A stretch of DNA of 64,000 bases from Ascaris suum. Its lineage: Eukaryota; Nematoda; Chromadorea; Rhabditida; Ascarididae. The stretch covers positions 10,639,866-10,703,865 of the forward strand of contig CM024170.1 of the NCBI GenBank assembly GCA_013433145.1, given 5' to 3'. Below are positions 33,003-64,000 of this stretch, one piece after another (position 1 is the first letter of the stretch; the number at the start of each line of letters is the position of its first letter). Below the pieces are notes generated by a model, which was not told the DNA's origin, did no database searches, and saw only the letters and a program-made list of their open reading frames with translations. A program made the position numbers and the translations under genes.

Positions 33003-36000
33003 TTAGACAGAAAAAAGTCCGATGATTTCGATCCCACTTCGGATCGCTTTATGCAAGAGCAATATTTCGTTCACGTCTTCCGTAATCGCCAGTCTTTCAC
33101 TGCACCATTTCAACTTCTCATCCACAGCTGCCAATGCGCATTCAACACCTGGTGATACCTGTCCACGGCGCATCAGTACAGGCTATAAAGCACAGTGGTA
33201 AACATTACTGCATCTGACGAGGTTAACTGTAAATATAATAAATGTGGAAACGAATAAAGTAAGAGAAAGAAAAAAAACGCAGCGACTGTAAATCAAAAAC
33301 GTATAAGGAAACTGCTACCCGAAAAATGACCAACCACGCTGTTATAACCTATTCATGAAACAAACAGCAATTCAAAACAAATAAATGAAATAAACCTTTG
33401 TAAATCGCATTTTAGGTTTATTCACTCTTATAGTGTCCACTGTACACGCTTCATCGTCGACCGACTGTCTGCGCTCACCTTTTTCCGAACCGATTTTATA
33501 AAGTTGCTGTAAGTGACAGTTGCAAAAGAATGTAGAAACAATATTATCAGTTCATGACTGTAGTAAGTAAAATATAAGTAAAATATCTTCGTGAAAATTA
33601 AATAAAATTTGTCTAATCTAAGTGCCGATATTTTTATGAAGAATTAATTACCGTGATGTTAACATCAACAACGATAATCATAACAATGTTCGAAATAACT
33701 GCTAAACTATTGGATGAAATCGATCCCAATTTCAGTGCATTTTCTTTCTAGATAGTTAGAAGAGGATCAAAAGCGAAACGTCTTTCGAGATATTGCCGTC
33801 ATCAACAAGCACAAAGATCTGCCAAACGAATACCCGAACGAGCATATGCAAACAAAAACACCAAAAAAAGGGGGGAGGAGGGGGAGGTGGCCCACATATG
33901 AACCGGTTTTATTGTAGAATAAGCTAACTCAAATGCGACGAAAGTGTATGAGAAAAAAAAAACAGACGAAACTGCACGTACGATAGAAAAAATATTCATC
34001 ATAGATTCTCTTTCCTTCCATATTTTCGTCCCTCAACTACTTGTGGCAAGCAAAGAAAGGAAAAGGAAGTAAATGGAGAGGAAGTGGAAAGACAGCGAGG
34101 AGGAGAACCCCCAGAATTTCTCGTTCTTCAAATCTAAACCATTTCCTCGAGGTTTAATAAATGCTCATTCAACTATTAATCTTGGCCACTATAAATCTTA
34201 ATAAATAATAACGATTGAAATTAATTACAATCTTTATTCGATTCTTCAAAGTAAAATGCTTAACGAATTGTGTTAAATTTAGAAATGAGCAAATGTATAT
34301 CAATACTACGAACATACCGATATCGATGTGCTCCTTTTCCCTCCACGAATAATAAAATATTTGCTTCTCATTCCTCAAAGCATGTAAACTATTTTCCAGG
34401 ATCAAATATCTCTGAGAAGATGACCTCACGAAAAATGATTTTGCCGGTAAACACAAATAAATGACCCTCCCTTGCCCAGGTAGCGAAAATTACTTACTTC
34501 CAAAAATGTTGCAGTATTATCTATAATAATATACTGGAAAGGCCTAAAATGTTGCGTCGAGTAACACTATGTTCTTTTGTCATATATTTTGCTTTTGTAG
34601 TATTGTTTCATTTCATTGCTTTTTTTTTGCTTTGGATGAGGCAGTTTATTTATTTTGATGCATTACAAAAAATGCCATATATTTTTTCTCAAAGGCATTT
34701 GATATTGTTTTAGGAGCAATGAACATCTAATGAGTGTAACCAACAAAGACATATGATCCAGTATATTGTTCGAAGACCAAAAAAAGCGACAAAACCTTCA
34801 AGGATTCCTCTTTTGAGTGCTTCATCGCCGTGTTTGAAAGGCTCACCGCTGGCTCCTTTTCTAGGCACTCTGTTTGTTGGTCCCTCGGTGCGCTTGAAAC
34901 TGCGATATCCTCATGTATCTCATCGAGTCCATCTAGAAAATATATGCATAACCACGGCGAACGGATCGGCGTAGGCCAATCGGAGAAAGTAAACTCACAA
35001 AACACTTCCATATGGAATGACTGTTCCGCTGATCTGTGGATTTTTGGATGGTGAATTGTGGTGATCGTCGATAACTGCTGAAAGCGAAAACGGTTTCAAT
35101 GCAGACTGCAAGTTAGTGCCAAAAAGTATCATTATCGATCACCTTCTATCCAACATCTCTCGAAGTATTAAGTATGAGCGCATAAATGTGATTCTAAATT
35201 CAAATAACAATATTTCCGAAATCGATGACATCATATCGAAACCATCCTCAACAACGACAAAAAAGGATCAAATAAACACGGGAAACTCACTAAATGGGAT
35301 CTCACCTGGTACCCTGCTGTCCATATTCGGAGTAAGATTAAGCTCGGCTCTCAGAAGGTCACATGTGACACAAACGCGCACTCCTTGACGATCCTCCATC
35401 AAAATACCCTACGAATCAACAAAACAATGAAGAAAGATAAATTCTAAGAAGAGATATAAATGCAAAATGCTCAACAGCTGGCCAAAGTCTGAAGAACCAT
35501 ATATGAAACGATTCCCTCAAAACATTTATGTAATTGCTTATATTATTTCGAAAGGTTTCAAAAATCACAAAGTCAGATCCAACTTTTATAGATGGAATCG
35601 GCGAGCAGACTATACAGCTTTCATTCACCAGAAAACTGGGCAGAAATGATGACGGCGAAGCAATACCTAATGCAAATTTTAGTACGAACGTCATTGCCAA
35701 TTTTCATGTGCATATCAAGAGATAACACAGCAAATAAGGATTCAATATACCGAACAAATATCGCAATATGCATTGAGCATCGTATAGCCACGCAACAGCA
35801 AATCGCCCATTTTCATCGATACCTGATCACGAATATTGCGCCTTACTTCTGCCACAGTGGTCGTCTGTTCCTGAAATTCTCAAATCTCTTTGAAAACAGC
35901 GTGGAAAGCACGTCAACGTGACAGGATAATTGGCAGATTGCCATTTTAAAAGGTATGACAGGACAATCAACAGTATAAATGTTAAGAAGGATATCCTCAA

Positions 36001-36734
36001 CCGTTCTCTCCGCTCGGCTCCAATCGACAGAATCAAAGAAATGATGAATGATTTGCGGGTTATTTAATGAAAGAGGACGACATAAAACTTGAGATCAGCA
36101 ATTTCAACAAGAACAGATCGGTGAATATTCAACAAAGAATTGTATTTAAAACAGGCTGAAATCGAGCGGAAGATAAGGGAAAAAAACTAAGCAGAGAGAT
36201 ATATGGGATACAGATGTCAATCATAAGAGAGGAACTTCAAAATCGCACGAATTAATGGTCACTTTATGAAAGATGCCCAACAATAAAAACGGTCGAATTA
36301 AAAAAAAGGATAGGGCATTCCGGATATTTAATGTGGATTCCGGATTCAGCTCTCTTTTGCTTTAAAGTTAACTAACTTCACGTCTAATTTAAAATATTCA
36401 TAAAAGAGTATAATGAAGTTAAAACAATCCAAAAGCTATTTCTATTTGCATAAGTTTTTATTTTTTTAAAACGTATTCGAAAATGATATAATTGAACCTC
36501 TTACAATCTAAAATATCTACCTCTCAGCACTATTATAAAGTATGAGCTCCAGACTGCATATTCAGTAACCGTTGATAGCTTAAGAGAAGATAGTTGAACT
36601 TCAAAAAATACCTGCGTGATCTTCTGTAGTCCATTCATTTTTTCTCCTTCACTACCGACCAAACTGTTAGATGAATCGTCCCTACTTGAAGACTGCTTCG
36701 TTGACGCTTTATTTCCAAAGGATCGATGACCCAT
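33003..36734 (-). CDS. ZNRD2: ZNRD2/SSSCA1 (autoantigen p27) zinc-ribbon protein
   Basis: Small zinc-ribbon protein of the Sjogren syndrome/scleroderma autoantigen 1 family; the cellular role is poorly defined. Exons in gene order: 36734-36612, 35870-35751, 35408-35306, 34932-34847, 33506-33396, 33182-33003; 723 nt, 240 residues, all phases agree. The diagnostic segment is KMGDLLLRGYTMLNAYC directly followed by DICSGILMEDR and VCVTCDLL. It provides the zinc ligands C77-x2-C80-x13-C94-x2-C97, matching the family pattern of a helix (GxxLLxGYxML) and a four-Cys ribbon. The N-terminus is Ser/Lys-rich and disordered. The C-terminal helix KLKWCSERL with GIEIIGL resembles the helical C-terminus of vertebrate ZNRD2. 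Exon 4 has a second in-frame donor 51 nt further (at 34796) that would insert 17 residues. Same strand as the MRM1 gene downstream and the small gene upstream. Confidence 0.85.
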
Positions 36735-37522
36735 AAAACGTTACGGAAACCGTCAGAGACGATGGGATGGATAGCTCTAGTATGCCGGGAAAATTTCTGC
36801 TGTAATTATGCACATCTGACGCATTCTACTGTGTTTATGCAATTGCTTGAAGGCTTGATAATAAATCGATTATGCACTATGAATTGATAACAGACAACAA
36901 CTAGACAACGTTATATTCGAGGATGTCTATAAAATTCGCGAAGGAAGGAGTTCCTTTGACGAGCGAAATACGATCGGAGACGGACAACAAAACTCTAAAA
37001 ATAATCGTATCATCGTAAAGCTTCTTAAGTGAAATTTACCGGCATGCAGGTGACGCTTTTCAAGGAGGCAGTTTCAAGTCTGCCGATGTTATCTGTGAAT
37101 TCTCTCAACAACCGCTCTCAAGACTTGCGGTCCTGATTTTAAACCTATCCCCTTATTTAACGCGAGCAGAACTAGATTTAAATCATGACCGTCTGCGGAT
37201 AAGCTTAATCAGGACCCGACCAGACAATCGACTTCACTTGTATTAAATCTGACCTCAGGATCTGGAGTGGATCGACTTTTTCATCTCTATATGACCTATC
37301 CGATACTCAGGTCTCTATCTCAGTTGTGGCCCGGATTAGGGTGGAGATCGTGTTTGCCGTCGACCTTTTGGGCAGCCCTCCGCTGTTGAGAGAATCAAAG
37401 AGAAGCACTCACTAGAGAAACAAGCACCAACATTCACTGACGATGCTCAAAAGTGGTCTGATTGTTGCTGAAAGTATTCAAAACGGCCATGCATTTTGGT
37501 CCTTTCCTCTATCAGACCCCAC
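36735..37522. other. Spacer between minus-strand small gene and ZNRD2
   Basis: About 790 bp. A GC-richer block at about 37040-37400 is bounded by a 12-bp inverted repeat (ATTCTCTCAACA at 37099-37110 and its complement at 37384-37395). It has no open frame of note and may be remnant repeat DNA. Confidence 0.4.
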
Positions 37523-38196
37523 TTAAACATATTTGGAGAAGCCTGAATGTGCAAAATTCCAGAAGTACATAAAACTCTTTCGTATGAACACAAACTCGCC
37601 TAAACCTTCGAAGGGAACCTTCACATGTGAACCCAATTTTTCCTGGAATCGTCGCTTATCGATACCGAGCCGTTCATGAAAAACTTTGAGAGTGCTTGTG
37701 CATGCAAAGATGAAACAGTTCGAAACACTGACGCCATAATCTTTCGTCTGACATGGGTTCTTCTAATTTTATGCAATTGCAAAAATATGCAATTTTTCTG
37801 CCAATAAACGTTTTTATGCAACACAGCGATGACAGAAGACGCGATGCTTCGGTCACGTTTCTTTTATCGATGCAAAAAACACCATCTTAGCTCAAATAGG
37901 CAGCCAGCAATATTTGGATGAAAGCCATTTATTGAAAACAGCAAATCGCTATAGGAATCTTTTGAAACGTTGCAATAGATGAGCTAAAATCTCGAGTGTA
38001 GATCACGTCATCGATGATATCGCAAGCAGATTGTATTTTATTCGCGAGGAGTTTCGTTCGTGTGACGGATATCTTTCTCTGCATTGATATTTTCGTGGTT
38101 GTTGCGATATTGCCGTATAGTTCAGCTGTGATATTTTGGGAAGTATTTTCACTCACCTGCCACCATCCTCGCCCTTCCTCTCTCGATGCCCATCAT
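37523..38196 (-). CDS. Small unrecognised protein (tentative three-exon model)
   Basis: I do not recognise this protein. Exons 38196-38157, 38125-38007 and 37762-37523 join in phase (1, then 0) to 132 residues. Exon 1 starts ATGATG and ends at a strong GCAG/GTGAGT donor. Exon 2 is a helical, Lys/Thr/Ile-rich segment (residues about 14-53, ending ACDIIDD). Exon 3 opens exactly at a TTAG acceptor and stays open 79 codons to TAA, with motifs VFHERLGIDKRRF and VKVPFEGLGEFVF that look protein-like. No signal peptide or membrane segment. The model needs a 31-nt first intron, unusually short. It lies head-to-head with the large plus-strand gene (about 960 bp between ATGs) and upstream of ZNRD2 on the same strand. 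Confidence 0.35.
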
Positions 38197-39157
38197 CGTC
38201 ACTTCATGCGTTGAAAATTTTCAGCTCCTTATTAGAAATTGGAAGAGAGATACCAACCTGTGGTTGTGATATGCTCTAATTTTTTTTTTTTTTTTGATTT
38301 TATTTCCATTTATATTTGGCTGTTCGCTACTAAATCGGTTGTTCTTAATTTGCAGTGCTACATTCATTCAATTATTGATGGCCACTTTGCTGCATCTTTT
38401 TCCCACCTCCATTTCCCTCCCTCATACTAGATTTAACTTCTCGTTCTATTTTTCCCCGCCTTTCTTTATTTCATTATTTGGATTCACCGTATTGGAGTCA
38501 CCGCTTGTCGCAATTATGAGCTCGGTCACGGGTTTTGTTTAATGTGCTGATAGGCACGTTTCTTCGTTACAAGAAAAAGACATCATCCTCACATGACATA
38601 AATGGCAATATTCCATTGCCTTGATGTAGCATCTGTTAAAAAGTGTTCTGTTATGATCAGATGAGTTGTTGTGATCGTGTTGATACCTTCATTTTTGCTC
38701 ACACTTGCGTTGATCTTGATGTTGTTCTCATTATGGTTACCTTAGGGACCGTAGCCGAGGACATAAATAGGCTTCGGTCTCGCTTGCTAATAAATGTGTG
38801 CTTCTCATGGTCTTGTGGTGTTGTTGCTCGTAATAGACAAGCTCGTTGCTTCGATGAGGTTCTTTACACGCCAAAGCGGTCGTAGCATCCTACAAAGTAT
38901 TCGTGCTGTTTTGAAATAAGATTGGTTTGTTTATGTGTATGACTTCTAAGTATGACATACAACTAAAGGGCAAATTTTTTATGAGGAAGTAGAAAATGAA
39001 GATGAAAGAGGAATAGTTGGGGATCTCAGTTGGAGAGGTGTCATCGACATAATTGCATAAGCGGGATTCATCCTCGAGAATGCTCATGTATACAATACTG
39101 ACAGCTATATCCAGATTATATATTTTCAGGAAGTGATTATTCCTGGACATTTGGTCG
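38197..39157. other. Shared upstream region of two divergent genes
   Basis: About 960 bp between the ATG of the small minus-strand gene and the ATG of the large plus-strand gene. No TATA arrangement stands out. A TTTTCAG 3' splice site ends at 39129, 28 bp before the plus-strand ATG, fitting trans- or cis-splicing of its 5' end. Open frames here (for example at 38643-38885) lack a family pattern. Confidence 0.4.
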
Positions 39158-60647
<21,490 letters not shown>

Positions 60648-61299
60648 CATTTTCCTTTGACATTTTGTGTGGAGATAATGTTGAGAAGGATAGCGGTCTA
60701 TTTTACCTAATTAGTGGCCATGTTTTGTTTTTTGAGAGGCGTTGTAGAGATCACAGGGTATATTCTACTGTCCGCAGTTAATATCTGGGCAACATTCGCT
60801 AGTTTTAAATCGCTTTGAAATGTTGTTTCTTGATTATTGCAGAGGTAGACAGTTTATTGACTCGTCAATGAACAAAGTGAGAAACATAGGTTTGGTGCTT
60901 TGTTCATTCATACCAATCGAAGGGTTTTGTTCGAAAATTTCGGTGGGTTATTATTGATGGCGACATTTTCGTGTATAATATTATCGATATAAGGTACATT
61001 TACAGCACACTCAAAGATTAGCATAATAAGATGACAAAGAGGAGTTTAACATAAACGTTTGCGGCATTATTGTTCAATTAAAAGTTTGGAATGACAAAGT
61101 CTTCCATTGCTTTCACACATAATTTAAATTAAATTGCATTCAGTAATCAAGCCTGTTGTTGTTATTGATATCTTTTCTCACTCCTCTCTAACTCAAGGAG
61201 AAGGCACATTTTTCATTTAAGTGGATATTAATTCGTTGGTTTCAGTTTATTTAAGAGGGTGATTAGCGTCTAATGTAGTGAATTCTATAATTCTTTCAG
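60648..61299. other. Short spacer between two same-strand genes
   Basis: 650 bp from the stop of the RS-protein gene to a strong TTCTTTCAG 3' splice site ending at 61299. There is no open frame and no classical TATA box. An ATTAAA near 61078 is the nearest poly(A)-like hexamer. Spacing and the lone acceptor fit a nematode operon junction, but this is inference. Confidence 0.4.
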
Positions 61300-64000
61300 T
61301 GGGCAGTAATCGAAAACAAACATGTAAGTTCACAGCTCATTCCTCCTTTCGCTGAAGGTTTGATAGTGGGAGGGGATTACTGTTTATCAATCCCATTAAG
61401 AAAATTTTGTTCTTGTAGAGTTTTTTTCTGTTCCGTTGGACTGAATATTCTTTATTTTTATTTATGGATGCATCTTACTCTGAAGGAGGGGGAAAGGGAG
61501 GAAAAAGATATGTCTTGGGAATTTTTGATGCAATAGAATTTATATATTGAATCCAGCGGAGTCGCCTTGCATAATCTCATCTGACTTTGTCATTTAAAAT
61601 TTCTAAATTGCTTACTAAATTACTCTCAGCTTCCATTGAATTCATAATGAGATTAAGAAAAAGAACCCTCATAATGAAACTGCAAAGCGTTGTAAAGTAT
61701 AAATTTAGCAGTTTTTTTTCCAGTTGGTTTCTATTATATTATAGCTTACATTATTTAGACAATTTTCAGCATTAATGACTTTGGGTGAGTCGCTAAATGT
61801 TCGTATGTTTCGTTGATATTGATTTCGTTCCAGGTCGTATGTGGATGAGTCGGATGGATTGAGCGTTGTGTTTATTGGACCGAAGTGGGAAGGAATTGCG
61901 AAGAACAGCGCCACTGCAAAGTTGACTGATGATGGCGTTCACAAGGCTAACGACGCACCACCGAAAGTAATTGCTGTTTGGAGAGTTTTCTCTATTTTAT
62001 GAATGCTCATTCACTGTTGTGCTCCCTACCCCAATATTTTCTAGTAGAAACTAATATCTTCTCTATTGTTACGGTCGTTTAATTAGATCTTCTTGAACAA
62101 TTCCTGATTATTCTTTGGCTCCACTTCAGTTGCGTTTCTAAAAGAAATAAATTATTTCTTCATCAGTAATAAATAAATAAATAAATAAAAGGACAATGTC
62201 CTTTGTATCATTGACGTTATTTATTTATTTAGGTGTTTTACACGAAATTTATACGTGAGACAATTTCGTCACCAATAGTAACGTTCACATCAAATCCAAC
62301 AATGGCCGAAAGTTTTATGAAATTGAAACAGGAATTCGATGCGGCCGATGGACCTCGTCGAAGTGTGCAAGCATCAAAACATTTTCAAGCGGTTTGTTTT
62401 TCTTATCCTCCATTATCTCAGATCTTACATTTAATTACTACTTGTTGTAAAAGAGCACCCAATTCTAGAATAGTAATTAGGTCGTAGCAGATGTCTGCAA
62501 AGAGTTGCATGGTGGTGTATTTTTTGTTTTTTAATGTGAAACTTTTTCTTGTATGTTCGTTTTCAGTAAATATTCACCCATTTTGAGCATCATTTCTTTA
62601 AATTCAGGCAATGGAAATTCTTAATGAATCGTCAGTCGAACAATGCGATCCTGTTGATGAGACGGCAGCAGTGGCACCTCTAACTTCCAAGCATCTAACA
62701 CCAAAGGTGTGTGCTTCAAAGATCAACTCTAAAAGTGTAGTTTGACAGAAATTTCTCTATAGCTTTAAATAAGTCCGTTCTCTACAACCTATTTGTTTCG
62801 TGCATGGGCGAGATCAAAGAAATCGTTGTGAAGCCTGTAATCGTAATTGATTTTTTCCAAGGAGTAACAGTGTTTCGGGGGTACTTTGGTTCATTGGCTA
62901 AGTTATTAGTGGCATTCCACTGTTAATGGCAGTTTAGAAATTTGATTATTGCTTACTGTCGGCAGAATTAGCTGAATTATTGGTTATATTATTATTGATA
63001 GAAATTATTAGTTACTGCATGTATCATGTTCTTTAATTCGTTTGTTAGTTTATTGTAATTTTGTTTTTCTTTTGAAGGCGTTTGAATTGGATAAAAACGA
63101 GTCAACGACAGACAATAAGTGGAAATCGTTAGAGGAAACGACGAAAGAACGGCGCGAAAAGAAAAAAGCGAAGAAGGAGAAGAAATTGAAGCGTGCAATC
63201 GAAAGAGAAAAGAAGATGAGCACTGGGGAGAAACTGACCACTTCGATGTAAGTTCGCATTCGTAACTTTCTTGAGCGAAAGTGATTCGCATTGTGGTTGC
63301 TGTAGAAGAAGAGAAAGGGTAAAGAGGGAATACAGCTCGCAGCAGCTCTTTTTTAATTTAATGATAGCTAATGTATAAATGCTGAGAGTGGTGGAAATCA
63401 CTAATAGTCTTAGTGTTGTTCCTTAGAGCAGGAATCAAGGGATGCAAAAATAGAGCGCAATTTCTTCGCAAAGCTCGAGAGCGTGAACTTCATTTCGGGA
63501 CCGGTTTATCTTCAATCTGGCGAGAATGGTTTAAGGTTCAAGGATTTGGGTACGTTCTCGATCGATTTTAGTAATGTTTGCAGAACTGAAGAAGGAGATG
63601 CGGAAACAACTACACACGCGAAAGGCAATGGTGTGAAAGCGGAACATGGCGAACAAGTCGGCAAGGAACTGCCAAGGAATGCTAACGAATTTATCACGAA
63701 GGAGTTTAAAATCGCCACAGGAAAGAAAGTGGTTGGGGTGCTATTAAGTGGGTCTGGAGTAGCTGCTGTGAACGAGTCAGAAATTTCTATGGGAGAGAAT
63801 AAAGCGGCGGCTGTGGGCATCCTGGAGGCTGTTTCCGAGTCTCTTCAACCTTCTGTTGTGTACCCTGGATCCGTTGTTGAAACCGATACGACCATATCGA
63901 CGGAGTTAGGCACTTGTGATACCCAGCCATCAACTGATGCTGGTAGTGTTAACGAGTCGCCAAGTGCAATAAGCTTGAAATCCACAATGATCCTTCCGCA
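61300..64000 (+). CDS. Unrecognised Lys-rich protein, 3' end beyond window
   Basis: I do not recognise the product. Exons: 61300-61323 (22 nt untranslated plus AT of the ATG), 61834-61966, 62233-62391, 62608-62706, 63078-63247, 63427-63549, and 63584 to the window end. The start codon forms by joining AT at 61322-61323 to G at 61834, giving MSYVDESDGLSVVFIGPKW. A helical segment follows (ESFMKLKQEFDAADGPRRS), then a strongly basic coiled region with ERREKKKAKKEKKLKRAIER, then a long Ser/Thr/Val/Gly-rich acidic open frame reaching the edge. No membrane segment or known domain. The step from 63427-63549 to the last frame needs a 34-nt intron (GTACGT...TTTGCAG) or a sequence error. The Lys-rich helix would fit a nuclear or RNA-linked role, but that is a guess. 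Confidence 0.55.
62167..62230 (+). repeat. (ATAA)n / (TTAT)n inverted pair at a 3' splice site
   Basis: ATAA units at about 62167-62190 face TTAT units at 62217-62230, with a small perfect inverted repeat (AAAGGAC-AAT-GTCCTTT) at the inner end of the first arm. The second arm forms the pyrimidine tract of the acceptor AG at 62231-62232. Confidence 0.7.

Noticed and set aside
37099..37395. 12-bp inverted repeat suggesting a MITE
   Set aside because: The arms are short, their extensions do not match, and no target-site duplication is visible; kept only as a note in the spacer entry.

Overview
The window looks like nuclear DNA from a nematode, most likely a chromadorean. The evidence is AT-rich DNA with long introns, strong TTTTCAG/TTTGCAG 3' splice sites, an astacin protease with two C-terminal ShKT domains, and a divergent serpentine-class 7TM receptor. 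There is no sign of a bacterial or organellar segment. Gene models below were assembled by hand, joining exons by splice consensus, reading phase and protein family pattern. Coordinates are exact to the base where stated, but none has transcript support.

Layout on the left (1-27 kb). The 3' end of a USP37-type deubiquitinase lies at 109-2632 (+). A five-exon 7TM chemoreceptor follows at 6504-12032 (+), and then a striking C/T-rich tract of about 440 bp. From 12.6 to 18.6 kb there is no supported gene, only an LTR-like block near 13.4 kb. A nine-exon secreted astacin metalloprotease with two ShKT domains occupies 18594-25189 (+).

Middle (27-38 kb), minus strand. Three genes read in the same direction: a small unrecognised gene (38196-37523), a ZNRD2/autoantigen p27 zinc-ribbon protein (36734-33003), and an MRM1-type SpoU rRNA 2'-O-methyltransferase (30085-27119). 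A perfect 18-bp hairpin lies between the last two.

Right (39-64 kb), plus strand. A very large gene (39158-60647) encodes a predicted 1167-residue protein with an aromatic/Gly motif, about twelve FPxDxxGxPV-type decapeptide repeats carried partly on two 90-nt exons, an Arg/Ser (RS) domain and Lys-rich C-terminal blocks, all suggesting an RNA-processing protein. Its 4.9-kb second intron holds a decayed, antisense non-LTR retrotransposon-like segment. About 650 bp after its stop, a second gene begins. Its ATG appears to be split across a splice junction (61323/61834), and it runs off the right edge.

G-runs of 7-20 nt, microsatellites and long introns recur throughout. The most distinctive object is the decapeptide-repeat/RS protein, which I cannot assign to a described family by eye.
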